Made by a program: the position numbers and the translations under genes. A DNA stretch of 64,000 nt from assembly GCA_030272585.1 (NCBI GenBank), contig BSYQ01000001.1, forward strand, positions 2,418,001 through 2,482,000, given 5' to 3'. The notes below the pieces were generated by a model. That model did no database searches. It was not told the DNA's origin and worked only from the letters and a program-made list of their open reading frames with translations. Positions 13,101-25,881 of this stretch are shown here, in pieces (the first letter of the stretch is position 1; every line of letters begins with the position of its first letter). The DNA is from Bryopsis sp. KO-2023. Lineage: Eukaryota; Chlorophyta; Ulvophyceae; Bryopsidales; Bryopsidaceae.

Positions 13101-15001
13101 AAGAATAAAGAGATAGAAAAAAATAATTACAAATAGATGTATAAAAATAGAGTGATAGATATATTCTCGTCTTGAACAAAGGGAAGTGGTTGCACTGGTT
13201 TTGGATTGTCTCAGTTTTCTGATGTTCTTTGCAGCAAGTTACCTCGCTTATTGGATCTAGGTAGAGGAAAAATTGCTGTTATTCTTGGTGTTGACCCAAC
13301 GCCTGTGTGTTTTCGTATCTCAGCAGCTATTCACTATTTTCATTGTGGATCTTTTGTCGATGGCGGGCCGCTGCACCTGCAGCATAATGTCGCTGTTGCT
13401 TTCCCTGCTCGGATCCTGGCCGCAGCTCCTGCTGCTGAAAGGGGAAAATGACTTTCTGGACAGGATGATTCGCTCGGTGATAATGGCCCTGTGCGCGACC
13501 CTGATGAAACCAGACGGTGACGGAACTTCCAGACATCCGTTGGATGTGTTTGCCGCAAAAATGTTGATTCAGTTGGGCTGTGAGCATGGATGGTGGAATG
13601 CGCTGGAGCCCGCCAAAAATGGAACCGTCGACCCGACATCGCTCATCCAAAACGCAGGTATGGTGTCTTTTCTCATTGAAAAGTTGTGTGTTTCACTGGT
13701 TACGCGTGTTAGGTGCACTGTGCTTTTGGGGATGTCTGTCTGTTGATGATGGGAGTAGGGGGGGGGGGGGGCGGGCCCAGGAAGAGTAGATCCTCCTTTT
13801 CAATATATGGGTTTTTTATTTGAAGTTTCTGGCACACATGGATAATATCGGCATCAATGTCGCCACAGGTTTTCCAGAGTTCACAACCCATATCAGCAAC
13901 ACATGCTTGGGAACATTGATGGAAGGCGGTGTACTGCAGTTAACCAATGTGAGAAATGAAAAGCCTTTTTTTGGATCTTTTGTCATAGTACCTTTTCATA
14001 TTCCCCCTCCCCCCACATCACTGAACCCCCCCCCCCCCCCCCCCAGCCCCCTCCCTCCCTCCCTAAACAAAACCAAAATAGAAAAATAAGAAGAGATAGG
14101 AGCGATTTTGGCACGTGTGTGTGTATCCTGTTGTTGAGTCGGTCATGTTGCTCTGGGTAGGTAAAGGTTTCATGACTGAAATCGGAAACGTGCTGCGCGA
14201 TTTCACCAGCATGTTCGAAAGCTTGCCGTCTCCTAATGTGGAGAGTCTGTGGGAGCTGATGTTCCATCGGTGCTGCGACACTTTGTGCCTGGCCATCATC
14301 AGCTTGAGCGCAGAAGTCGGGGCGAAGGTGGGAAAGATCTCAGAGGTCGTCTTTTGTGGGGTGCATGGAGGTTCTCCGAATTCTTCTATTCCTTATTTGA
14401 AAGAAATAAAGAATGTTTTTTCGGTGTCTTGAAACACGACAACGAAACGGATGTGGTTGCATTTCTATTTCTGTCGATCAGCTTCTCCTTTGGAAGAATC
14501 AAAGTTGCTGGCCTATTTTTTTTTTATTATTTTTTTTTTCCCGAGGGCACTTGTCTAAAGTTGTGAAGGCTCGTATTTTGAGTATCATTTTCCACACTCG
14601 ATCTTAATTGTTTTTTTTTTGCGGAAATGCAGCTTGTAGTCAAGAGGATGTTTCCTTGGCTGGAACTGGCAGGGAGGGAGCGATTCCCCAGGGTAATGGA
14701 GGTCTTTAATCTTGTTCTCTTGACACTTCTGAAACTGAGCCCACAGCCGGAAGTCACCCTGGAACTGGCCGGCAGAATGCTCAAGGTGATAGACTGGCAG
14801 AAGCAGCCCCACCTAAAGCCCAACCAATTGTGTCTTGTTACCAAACTACTGGACTTTTTGAAAGAGGGTCAAACTCTTTACACCGTCTCGAGCAGGCCGG
14901 ACACGTTCGGTAAGAGGTTCATTTCCTTGGCTGATGATTTGGATCAAGAATCGAAGGCCCTGCAAAGAGAGGGTGCTGTAACCGTGGTAGAAATTGAATG
15001 A
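10159..15001 (+). CDS. Uncharacterised coiled-coil plus helical-repeat protein (~866 aa)
   Basis: Nine exons with consistent phases: 10159-10281, 10574-11306, 11783-~12008, 12159-12411, 12650-12985, 13324-13657, 13869-~13928, ~14161-14327 and 14633-15001. Ends at 12008 and 13928 and the start at 14161 are the least certain. Residues ~20-280 are a charged coiled coil (LKKKLERSEAARLKLREGL onward). Then comes a Ser/Pro linker, and from about residue 400 a mostly helical region with Trp-rich stretches (HGWWNALEP, FPWLELAG) resembling ARM/HEAT-like helical repeats. The sequence matches no family I can name. Its architecture, coiled coil followed by a helical solenoid, resembles ATRIP, the ATR partner in DNA-damage signalling, but I see no diagnostic motif, so I treat that only as a hypothesis. 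Confidence 0.7.
14026..14044. repeat. Poly-C tract inside an intron
   Basis: About 19 consecutive C residues followed by further C-rich sequence, within an intron of the preceding gene. Similar C or G runs lie at 30041-30055, 36291-36302, 11401-11409 and 57606-57619. Length in such tracts is prone to sequencing error. Confidence 0.9.
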
Positions 15002-17690
15002 TGGACGATGTGTGTTTTTTTATCGGGGAGAATTGTGGGTTTATCGTCGGAATTGAGGTCTGCGAGTAGGTAGCTTTATTTTTAGGGAATTTGAAAAAAA
15101 AAAAAAAACGAAAGGTGGTTTACAGAGAATGACACGAAAATAGAGGAAAGAGAAAAATAGAGTTTTTGTAGAAGGGGGGAGCTGGATAGACAGGTAGACA
15201 GACAGTGGGTAAGTGGATTCTTCAATTGCCATCGCTTAGCGATTTTTTTCCCCTTCTGTTCTTTTTTGTGTGTTATGCATTTTTTCCCTTTTCTCTGGGA
15301 GAAGCTTGGGGCATCATCAACCTACAGGGAAGGATATTTTTTTTGGTGGTACTGTCGGGGGACATAAGCTTGTTGATATTTGTGCCACTCTGGTTTCAGA
15401 ATATGGACTCTTGTTTGGGAAAAAGTGTGTGTGTGTGTTTTGGGCGGGGGTGGTTGGAATGATTCATCACCAAAACAAGCCCGAAAATAATCTGCCAGGA
15501 GAAAAGAACGATGGTTTTCTAACTTTTCCTACGATTACAGGATGTGGTACAACCATGGGGTGCCCTGCCGTGGATTGATAAATCGATCAGTGTCGGTGGA
15601 TGAAGAAAAAAGAATGGTTAGTTGCTGTGTGAGTTTTTTGCTTAGGACACGCAGCTTGGTTGTTTCCGTAGTCTAGTGGGCTCAGGCTCAACGTCGAAAA
15701 GTATATTTTTTACTAAACATTGTAGTGTCCAAGCGATGATGAGGAAAAGTTTTTGCGTGGAAGCCAGAATTACAGTCTGAATTGATTTTGTCCAATGGCA
15801 ATGGGGCGTCAACTGGCAGCGACCTCTGATCTCTTGTTTTCGCAGGAATCTTCGACAAAATCTGTCTGTTTGGATGCAACGAGGTGCTTTGAACAGTTCT
15901 TCAATCAATTTCTGCAAACCCAGGTGGGTTTTCCTATCAATCAATTGTTCAATCCAAAAACAATCACCTCAGAGTTTGCATATCTGGTCTAATTTGCTTT
16001 CACAAGTTTTTTATTGTTGGTTTTCCTTGGACCATGGCCCACGCTCAGTGAAGATTTCCCTCCAGAATGGCATAGGCTTGCTTGTATTCAGATATCAACC
16101 CACAGAGCTTCTCTCAGCATTATTCAACTAGTTCCCAGACGAATGGCAATTATGTGACTGCTCCTGTGCTATTCTCCTGGGATGGCAGAATGCACTTCCT
16201 GTACACCACACAACCCCTCATGATTCAATCGTTCACAAAAGCATGACTACTCTATTCCCAGTTGGATTGAGTTTGCATCCAGGCACGGACTATTGAGGGT
16301 CCTAGATTTTCATTGCACTGTCCAATGTGAAAAGCATTGGCTGACTGTTTCGGACTCTTTCTTTTCATTTCTCGGCATGAAGTCTTTTTAATGGCAAATT
16401 TAGATAAGAAAATGAACAGCTCTGGAATGATTTTTGGCTAATGGTTTCGACTGTGTCTAATGACGAGTGTTTGGGGTTGGAGCCCATGCTGTTTGTAGTG
16501 TTGGGTAGGACCCACAAGTTTCCCCATAACGCAAAGGATGTTCTATCTCGATTCAGTTGGTCCCCATGCATTCTGATGTTACTTCGGCCATACAACAAAC
16601 AGCATATCAAAGCTTACAGAAAGACCTAGATACAGCCAAGAAGAAGACTATACCCTTGCTGCCAAGATCCAATCTGTACTATAAATAATCTCATTCAATT
16701 GGGTCTGAAACAGTCGAATGCCTTCGGGCTCAGTGAGTAACGTTGAGCAGTCAGATTCCATTGAATCGAATTCTGGGTTCGCACCCCTGACACAAGAATA
16801 GCATCCCGGCTGAGAAAAGGTATCCAAGAAAAAAATAAGACTGTCTGCTCCATTCCTTGTCCAAAGAGTGTTAACGCCTCCGTCCAAAAATAGCTGCGCA
16901 CGAGGTTGGTTGCCTCGTACGTAAGCTGATTGAGCTTGCTGTGTGTAGAATTTATTTTTTAATTTTTTCCATTCTCTAAATGAGCCTTGAGGGCAAGACG
17001 TCCTTGTCGAACTGTCATCCGCCGCAATTTTTCGAATTTTTTTTTCCCGTTTCTTTGCGTTCCTTCGCGTAACGGAGGCCCGGTTTACGCTTCTGCAAGA
17101 GTGCAACACTCCACTGGACGGTTTAGGACGGTGCCCTCCGCCCCAAGCTTTCCGCCTGTTTGTATTTTCCTTTTCCGCCACTCTCAAAATCATCTTCGAC
17201 AAAATGTGCAAACTGACCGAGTTACGCAGTGGGCCTCCATTCTGTTTAAGGAATGGAATCAGTTCTATGAAAATTAATGAAAATCTTTGGACAAGCTGCT
17301 GGTTTTAAGGAACAAAGGAAGAAAGTGGAATTTTTCTGGTGCACTTAAAGGCCAAGAAAAAAAAGGATGTTTCTGGAGGGATTGGGTATATTCTGGGTTG
17401 TGGAAACTTTGCTGGCGACGTGTGTGATGAATCACTCCTCTAGTGTTGGAAATAAAAAATTCTTTGAAGAAAAAGATGAAAGGCTGACCTGCCAGAATAT
17501 TGATAATACGGGGGCGGCAGTATTTTTTTGCAGACAGTTTACTGAGCGGTGTGGTTATTTTTGTCGAGCCTGCAATTTATTGAACCGCACACTGCAGGGT
17601 TTTTTTTTATTGGCAATTTTTGAAAAGAGTGCTGAGAGGACCGCTTAAAAAACAAAAAAAAAATCAGTTGCGGATTAACTATTAGAGGAA
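15002..17690. other. Gene-poor stretch, no supported gene
   Basis: AT-rich sequence with long T and A runs. A 187-codon minus-strand frame (16648-17211) lacks a family signature and has unconvincing composition. I found no tRNA or rRNA. Confidence 0.5.
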
Positions 17691-18213
17691 TGAGGAGCAC
17701 CGTCGCCAGTTAGTTAGCCCCCACCCCTGCCATCTGTTTGCACAACGCCCGGGGTCTTCCTGCCTGGAGGGACCGTCCTCCACACCAAGCCCCCCAGTCC
17801 CCGCCCCTCTTAACCCCGTGCCCCCTTTTTTTCCCCATTCCCCCAGTCCAAGCCTGTGCCTGTGCCGGAGCCTGTGCCTGTGCCTCAAGACCGTGGCCAA
17901 ATCACTGGAGGGCTTCTCTTGAGGACCCCTCCACCCTTTCCTGATCATGGGCTGTGGTACGTACCTGTCTTGCTGATTTTTTTATTTTTGTGCTTGCTAT
18001 TTTTAATTCTTACAACAACAATTTATTGACCATTCAGTGGTGTTGTGGGGCAAGGAGGCACTGTGGTCTCCTTGCCCCACGCAACAGGTGCCGCCCAAGC
18101 TCCCGAGACCGAAGCCCCCGATGACCCTGATGACCCCGAAGGCCAAGACCGAGCCTGAAGGAGCTGTAACGGAGCCCCGACAGAGCCCGGTGTGCAGGAC
18201 TGGTCCCCTGGGC
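17691..18213 (+). repeat. Dispersed ~0.5-kb repeat, copy 1
   Basis: Near-identical to 20040-20577 in the same orientation. Both copies start at TGAGGAGCACCGTCGC and end near GTGTGCAGGACTGGTCCCCT. The core has a hexanucleotide array (CCTGTG units) that would read Pro-Val/Glu-Pro; here the GGAGCC interruption follows two units. A possible splice-like GTACGT lies at 17955-17960 and an AG at 18036-18037. A Pro/Thr-rich open frame (VPPKLPRPKPPMTLMTPKAK) continues to the right end in both copies. It could be a mobile element, a duplicated gene fragment or a processed gene relic; no terminal inverted repeats or target-site duplications were evident. Confidence 0.85.
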
Positions 18214-20039
18214 AGGGGACCCCCTTCAAGGAAAATCAGGGGTGGGGGCAAAGCATGGAACAAAGAGCCAAGGCGTAAACAAGTAGTTCGTTTGAGCACT
18301 TCAAGTGGAAGACAGCAAACTGCAACTTCTCAACAGCGTTTCTGTATGGGTTGAACTTCATGGAGCAACTTCAATTTGATGATTGTTATCAAAGATCGGT
18401 CAAATCTGTTTGGCCTCCTTCAAGTTTGAAGACTTCCTGTTGCTACTTTCCTTAACATGAAAATATTTGTAACTCTGAATATTCTGAATATTCATGGACG
18501 AAGTCTCGATCAGTCCACTCAGTTTTCAACAGTGGCATTGTTTTTGTTCAACACCTCGTGGAAATGTTGGCTGGGTGGGTTTTGGCGAGATCGCCAGGTT
18601 TGGAAGTGATCCTACTTTGCTGCCCAAAACTGTGGGGTGACGATCTGTTTAAAAATCAAGTTCTTTTTTGCAACATGATTTCAAGATGCATTCAAGTGAA
18701 TATCATGCCTATCGATATAAATCAGCCACCTCAAATTCAGAGCCCCTGGGCTAGTGGCGAACATCTTCATTATTATTCTACCTGACCACAGCATGGAGTC
18801 TTGGTCATCAATTCAACTGGAGCTATTTTCTTCATTTCCTGGTCAGGTTCTTCTTGGCCAAATGCATGCGAATATGTTTGTCTGACTGCAACAGAAAGTC
18901 TTCCAAGCAAACACTGGGTTCCTTGTTCGTATTTCAAATACCATTGGTGGTTATATTTCCCTGCATCAAGACTGCATGGGGAGTTTTGTATTCAAATCCA
19001 ACTGAGCACGGTGTTCTCAAATAACTGCACAATCTACAAGCATGGCGCTTTTCTTTTTGCATTAGAAGAACTATTTCTGAGAAACAGATGGAGGAAGCTT
19101 GTCCCAAGTTCTCCGTTAATATTTGGTGGCGACCTTTGCACCACTGCAAAAGACATATCTCATTGAATCCCAAGAAAGTGAATCACCGATTGCTGCAAGA
19201 CAAGAGGTTCGCAACATCAGCCACATGGAGCTCTCATTGGAGGTTGAATTCAAAACGACAAGGTTGTGTAGATGCAAATTAGAATACTGCTGGCTGGTGA
19301 TACTGAGCGATGATTGCTTTTGGGATGTTGGAATGGGAGGCCTTTGCCCTGAAAAAATGAAAAGGTGAGTTCTGCCTCGCGTTTCTACTTGCATTGGCTT
19401 TTCTGTGAAATTCTGTTCTAGTGCTTTGATTGGCTGGTTTTGATTATACCCTTATGGGTTGGTAGAGATGTTTTTTTTGAGGAATTATCTTTCGTTTTTC
19501 TTTCCTGGGAGTGAGGTTTGCGTACACAAAAATATACTCTCATCCTGAAACTGTGTTGATTTTTTTTTATAGCTGTAGGGCTGTTGTTTGATTAGTCAAG
19601 AGCTACCAGGATGTTGGCTGACAGAGGATTAATCGGACCGTTGGGTTAATGGTTGGAACTGGACAAACTTCGGAGCATTGACATCAGCAATTATGTCAAT
19701 TCAGGGGAAGAAAAAAAAAACAGTTTAGTGATCTAGGGAGAAAAAAAACTTGGAAAGAAAAAGATATCAGAGGCTGCTAGCCTACGACATGGTGCGAGGA
19801 ATCACTCCCTACTGGTTTACAGAAAAAATATGGATTTTGTTTTGTTTCTCAAATCTGAAGGAGTAGCGACAGCAGAGGTCTCTTGGTTTCAAAAACAATC
19901 ATCATTTCTCGAATCAAAACTGTGTAAAAAAAAAAGAGGAAAGAGGGAAAAATACAAAAAAAAAGAAGCACGTCGAAGAAGAGAGGAGGGGTTTGTTTAT
20001 AAAGTAGTTTGTTTCCAGAAAAAACCAGATTTGGGGGAC
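18214..20039. other. Spacer between the two repeat copies
   Basis: AT-rich, with no supported gene. Scattered short frames carry no recognisable domain. The segment may be part of the same decayed repeat landscape. Confidence 0.4.
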
Positions 20040-20577
20040 TGAGGAGCACCGTCGCATGTTAGGTTAGTACCCCCACCCCTGGTCGACAATCAATTAACCA
20101 GTGCGCAGATGTTTCCTTGGCAGGGCTTCCTGCCTAGAGGGACCGTCCTCCACACCAAGCCCCCCAGTCCCCGCCCCTCTTAACCCCGTGCCCCCTTTTT
20201 TCCCCATACCCCCAGTCCAAGCCTGTGCCTGTGCCTGTGCCGGAGCCTGTGCCTCAAGACCGTGGCCAAATCACTGGAGGGCTTCTCTTGGACCCCTCCA
20301 CCCTTTCAAGCTCATGGGCTATGGTGCGTACCTGTCTTGCTGATTTTCTATTTTTGTGCTTGTTTTTTTTCAATTTTTAAGAAAGCAAACTATTGACCAT
20401 TCAGTGGTGTTGTGGGGCAGGGAGGCACTGTGGTCTCCTTGCCCCACGCAACAGGTGCCGTCCAAGCTCCCGAGACCGAAGCCCCCGATGACCCTGATGA
20501 CCCCGAAGCCCAAGACCGAGTCTGAAGGAGCTGTAACGGAGCCCCGACAGAGCCCGGTGTGCAGGACTGGTCCCCTA
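20040..20577 (+). repeat. Dispersed ~0.5-kb repeat, copy 2
   Basis: Direct copy of 17691-18213. Differences include a shift in the hexanucleotide array (three CCTGTG-type units before GGAGCC, one after, versus two and two in copy 1). A two-base deletion (CTTGGACC versus CTTGAGGACC) changes the frame of the upstream open frame. There is also an insertion near the left end around 20085-20120. The Pro/Thr-rich frame on the right side is conserved (VPSKLPRPKPPMTLMTPKPK). The mix of indels and conserved frame suggests a once-coding unit that is now degenerate in its first half. Confidence 0.85.
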
Positions 20578-23500
20578 GGTGGGAAGCCAAAATTCGATGC
20601 AGTTGCAACAGGGGTGGGGGTACTAGTGTACTAGTAAGGGTATAAAAAAAAAGAGAATAGGAAGGAAATAGTTGGTAGGTAAGAAAAAAAGCCAGAGAAA
20701 CGCACTGGAGGCGTTGAACGCCAGGGAAAGGGCGTGCTTCCTATGAAGATGCGGAGGGTCAGAAACTGGGTGAGAAGATCGAAGCATTGGACCAAAGGCT
20801 GCTTGCGAGGAGTGGATGTCTGACCGTCAGCAAGGCAGTCGCATCAGACTGAACTTCTATCATCCGAAAAGGTACACAAAATCTTCTGAGTATGTTTGGA
20901 CTTTGTTCCTGATTGCTTTTTTTTCAAGATATTTTTTATTTGTTTTGTACAGTTTAGTTTTTTTATGTTGAGTTTGAGCACCAGGGATGTTCTGAGTGTG
21001 TTTTCATATGTGCAGGTGACTCAGAAATGCTGCCTTTGGGGGTGAAATGTGGACCAGGCTGATCAAGCCAAAATGCAATCAGAGGCATCAATGCGACTCG
21101 AAGAAAGCAAGTCTGGTACTTATTTTCTTGATGACATCAGCAATCAATCAACTGTACGGCACTCAACCACCCGAGATTTCCTTCGGGCTCAATCATTTCG
21201 CAAGGAGCATTGTACATATTCCAATGAATCAAAATGTCAAGTTATTTTATCACTCCGTCCTGTCAAGAATGTTGCAGTCGTCAAGTCCAAAGGTTTCGTT
21301 CGGAGCTGGTGCGGGAACACAATTCTACCAAGATCAATGAGTATTTCGAAAGCAACCCTTTTTTTGAAGTAAAAAAATCCTGAGTAAGTTCAATTCAAAC
21401 TACCTTTCCTACTGTGTAAAAAAAAAAATATCAAAATTTGTGCTCGATTCAATCCGAGGCATTTCTCAACTGCTTGTTCTTTCATTCGAAAATGGGCTGT
21501 ATGGAAGTCCTTTAACGACCTAATAAATCTCAAGATCAATGCATCGCTAAGTTTTTTAAATCTCAATCAAAGCAAGCTGCTGCAAACTGTGGAGAGGATT
21601 CAAAAAATATTGTGCATCCCTCAAGTTGAAAGGAAATGGAGAATTTTTGGAAAGGTAAAGTCTTTTTGCAAGGAGTTTCAAGGAGATCTGCTTCTCAGCA
21701 ACATTGGCTTGCATTGCGTAAAAATGTCGGCTGCAGACAAGTAAGCAAAGGATTTTATTTTATGCATCATTTTCAAACTGTTGTGATTTCAAATTCTGGC
21801 TCATTAAAATGTGAGGACAGACATCCAGTCCATCAATGAATCATCGATTTCTTTTCCTCGGTGAACTTAACGAGAGCGCTTCAAAATACAGATCAGGCTC
21901 AGTTTTTTCTTCGTTTCGAAAGACTTGATATCAAGCCGGTTTGAAGGCCAGTGTTTCACAAGCCTATCTCAGTACTTAATGCAAAGCTTCAAACTGGCTG
22001 CCCGAAGCCGAAACTTTTCTCAATGCAAATTCACCTCTTCTGGAAGGTTACTTCATCAATGCAGCTCAACACACTCTGGTGAATCTTAAGGAAGTCGATC
22101 GACAACAGACAAAATATCTTATGACACTCAAGGAATGGATTTTCTCTCCTTTTTTCAATTTTTTCAACACTGTGGAGCGGCAATGGAGTGCCACAGATCA
22201 GCCAAGCATGGGGGTTTATTTAAGGCTGGAGCAGAAAGCATCATTGAAGATCAATCAAAATATTGTTGGTAGAAAACATACACTTTGGAAGTGTGTGTAA
22301 GGGTACGATAAAAAGATTTTTGGAAGAAGCAAGGACTGGCCATCACACATTGTTTCGAGAAAAGATGGCCCAAGATCTATGGTGATCAAACAAGGTGAGA
22401 ATGTGTGAAGGGCAAAGCTTCCAGGATCAAAACAAAAAAACTGACCCTGTTTTTTTTGAAAGGTCTGTTCAAAGTAAATAGGGCTGCTGGGACAGTGATC
22501 AATGAGCTCACCATATTTCTTTACGCTATGTCAGTAAGAAAGCTTTGGGAGAATGGGAAGGAAGAATGGGACTCACTATACTACTGGAAAACAGAGGCTG
22601 GTTATGTGGAAAAGGAAGTCATCAAGAGCAGATGCCAGGCCTGGGGGAAATTTTGTGGACAAAATTTTGGGAGTAAAAAAGCATGGAAGTACAGATCGAG
22701 TCATACTCCAGATGTTGTAAGTGCCATGGCTGGAGTGGGGTGCCAGAGATCTGAGGCTACAATCAATTCAGCAATAATATCTTTGGTTATATAACACTTG
22801 AATCGATCATCCTCACACCATGCTTACTTTCAACGGTATGTTCCAGCAGAATTAAAAAGAAAAGACTGCCTCAGTTTGTGCACACCCAGCGCATCACAGA
22901 AACAAATCAACTGTGCAAGTGTCAGGGCTTCATCTTCTTGAAAATTTATTAATTGCTTCTTTGCAGGCACCATGAATTTTGGGAAAGGGAGCGACGAAAG
23001 ACACAAGAGTTGACTGGAGATATTGTTGCACGAAGTCTGAGATGATCCACTGCAAATCATGGCAAAAAGATGTGAAATCGAAATAAAATGAGCTGAAGGG
23101 GACTGTGTACCACTGAGACTAAAAAAGAATGGGCAAATTGCTGTGGATGTGAAATTTTTTCGTGATTGCTGCCTGGGAGCTCAACGATCCGAGTAGGTGA
23201 AGGTGTTTCAATATTTTGACTTCATTGTAACTAATTCATAGTGTTTGCAAAATGGGTTGGCAAAATTGGGAGGGGGGTAGGATTTTTAGTTACAGATTTC
23301 CTTGTCTTTCTGTCACCGACATGAGCAAAAACTTTGAATTGGGATGGTGGTTTTTTCGTTTGCTTTTGATTGACTGAAAGCAAACTTTTGTTATTTGTCC
23401 ACAGCATACTGGAGCCTTTTATTGAAGAGTGAGCCAGAGTCGTCACTTGTTGGTTCCTGCCCCCATAAGTCTTGACAGTTGATCTGAAACAGCTCATCCA

Positions 23501-25274
23501 ACTGCCATTGAAACCCAGGGGTCGATTGTGGAAAAAAAGAAGAGTTCCACCAGCAAAGAGTTGATGGAGACAACATGGATTAGTGTGGAAATAAGGAATG
23601 AAGGGGGTTGGGAGAAGAGGGTTGAGTCATAGGGAAAGGATCAGAAAGGGTGGCTGGTTTGATTTGACATAGAACCAAATGTAAGGGTTGGCCTCCAATT
23701 CCCCTGTTGTTTTTTTAAGATCATGTTGAGATTCATATATTGATGTGGATTTGGCCATCCTTTTAACATGCGTCTTTCGTTCCTTTTTGTGGATTTTTGC
23801 TACTCTCGTCTGCCTATGGATATCCTTCCAAACCTTGCTTTTGTTCAAAGCCTGTCTGTTGCTCACATTATTGACAGTGTCCTATTCCATAAGTGGTCTT
23901 TCCCAGGTCTTTTAAAGTGATATTCGTAACTGGGAAAAATCGTGAGCATAGAGGTTGATGGACTTTGATGGCTCCATCTGCAAATGGGACCAAAATGAAA
24001 ATACCTCACTTTATACCCATCCTTGTAACTCATGTCTGACTGGGGAGAAACTGCATCAAGTCAAGCCAGATCCTTCGCCATCCAATCCAACTCACCATCT
24101 CCTGATCACACAAGTAATGTGGTCTTGTCAAGTGTTACCATTCTTTGATGAGCATTATTTGACAATGAGTTGTAGAAAATATGGTCAGAATCCTGTGTCA
24201 CTGGAAGGGACCGTGACCTGTCGCCAATTCTTGGACGGATCATCGAAAAACTCTTGTTCTGATGAATGATGTAATGTGGTCCTCGTTAGCAAGAATATAC
24301 CTTGCTGAGATAAACCAATTCGAAATAATTTGCATGTGATTCTGGACCAACAAAAGTCCTGTTTCAGCCAACCACTGTCAGCCCGGATTCCTCATTCTCA
24401 AACAGGCCACCAGACTCTACACCAGCACATATATCTCCTTCTTGGTTGCTGGAAGGGAAGCAACTGAGAAAACATCTGAACCCGTACAAACCTGTACACG
24501 AAGACATCAGCTGCATGTACTCAAATATGCATGCGAAGGGACACAATGACCCTGGATGTTCTGACTATCAGCTAAACATGCTCAAAATGATCGGATGATA
24601 GGATTATTTAACTGAACTTTATTGATGCCACCCTTTTAGCATGCAATAGGTCAGTTTTCCTGACATCATTGCCCTCAGTGCTGTGAAAACATGCTCAGCT
24701 TGCACTCGACTTGGGTCCATGTAGGCCAATCTCATGGTGATGCTATAGTGATGTAGTCTTTCCCATTCGACCATTTTCGAACTGCTGTTGGAACGATGGG
24801 AAAGAAAAATCTCAACTCTTCTTAGGCCATCCTCTCCGGTCGAATCGTCTGGTCATTCGAACAAGCTGATTTTGAGGTAATGCCAACCCCCAGGGTTGAT
24901 GCTGTCAATCCATTTTGTGGGCGTCTGAGTGCAGTTTTGAGCTAATTTTGGGGTGTCATGAGATTCCACGAATCCACAAGTACTGAACATCAGGGTTTAA
25001 TGCCATCCCTCACATCGTTTACAGAAACAAGAAACACTCCTTTCGTGCTTTTCACACAAAAGCAGGCCGTTCACATGCAGCGCCATGGTACATGACTTTT
25101 TATGGTGGCTTTTAAATCCGAAGAGCAACTCGTATGCTATAACACCAGCTTCTTTTTTCACAGACCCATATTCTTTCAGCGCCTCGTCCGGCATACAAAG
25201 CCAGCGGAAAGAGAAACCACCATCTTGATTGTTCTTCTTTGCCCTTTTCTTCCCCCTTAAATATCGTTTTCCTC
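20578..25274. other. Gene-poor AT-rich stretch
   Basis: About 4.7 kb with many short frames, none longer than about 130 codons and none with a family match. Polymerase, integrase or transposase motifs were looked for by eye and not found. It may hold decayed transposable elements. The right end carries the 3' flank of the Tim17-family gene. Confidence 0.4.
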
Positions 25275-25881
25275 TCACATGCCCCTGGGAGCTTGCATTC
25301 GCTTTTTCGGAATCGCACCGTCGTCGATTTTCATTCCTTCTCCTGCAATCGAGTGTCCGGAAGCATCCACGACAGCCGAAATGGAGCCCATAGCAACGCC
25401 AGCCCCAATTGCACCAGGCAGAGATCCTAGATGCAATCCAATGACGCTGCCGGCAGCCAGTCCTCCGAAGAACCCATTTTTCCAATCTTCTTTGTCACGG
25501 AAATGTTCGGAGAGACATTCGATGCCGGAGTAAGCGACTCCAACTCCAGCAAACAGCAGCCCATGCCTCAGCATGACACCACCAGTTCTAGCGAGCGCCG
25601 GGCCAAACCTCGACGCCACGACTTTGGGGATTTCCTACAAATCCAAACGAGGTGCCAATCATGCACTCCAGAGCCACCCACCTTTCTGATGTTCAACAAA
25701 TTTCATTCCCTGATGGGTTTCGGGGATCGGAGCAGAAGGAGTATTGCCAAGCATGAGTTCTTCCATTGAAACTTACCCCCCAATTTGATCGGATCGTCCC
25801 AACAACGGTACCGATGGCAAAACTTGTAGCTGCGGAGCTGAAAACGCGGGTGGAGCAGTCATGTGGTTGCTCCTGACACAT
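25275..25881 (-). CDS. Tim17/Tim22/Tim23-family protein, complex I B14.7 (NDUFA11)-like
   Basis: Two exons on the minus strand, 25881-25777 and 25634-25275, joined in phase 0 by a GTAAGT...TAG intron; 154 aa. The N-terminus CSTRVFSSAATSFAIGTVVG and the later NGFFGGLAAGSVIGL and AIGAGVAMGSISAVVDASGH are Gly/Ala-rich membrane helices with the small-residue spacing of the Tim17 family. Overall length and the DCSTR start match the plant B14.7 subunit of mitochondrial complex I (about 159 aa), so an inner-membrane location is inferred. An OEP16-type plastid protein is the main alternative. The start chosen is MCQEQPHDCSTR; an in-frame ATG at 25914 would add 11 residues. Confidence 0.8.

Noticed and set aside
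16648..17211. 187-codon minus-strand frame
   Set aside because: No domain, odd composition, no supporting splice sites, and located in the gene-poor block; considered as an ABC-transporter relic but the motifs do not fit.
20880..24600. Possible retrotransposon or transposase remnants
   Set aside because: Looked for reverse transcriptase, integrase and DDE motifs in the short frames on both strands and found none convincing.
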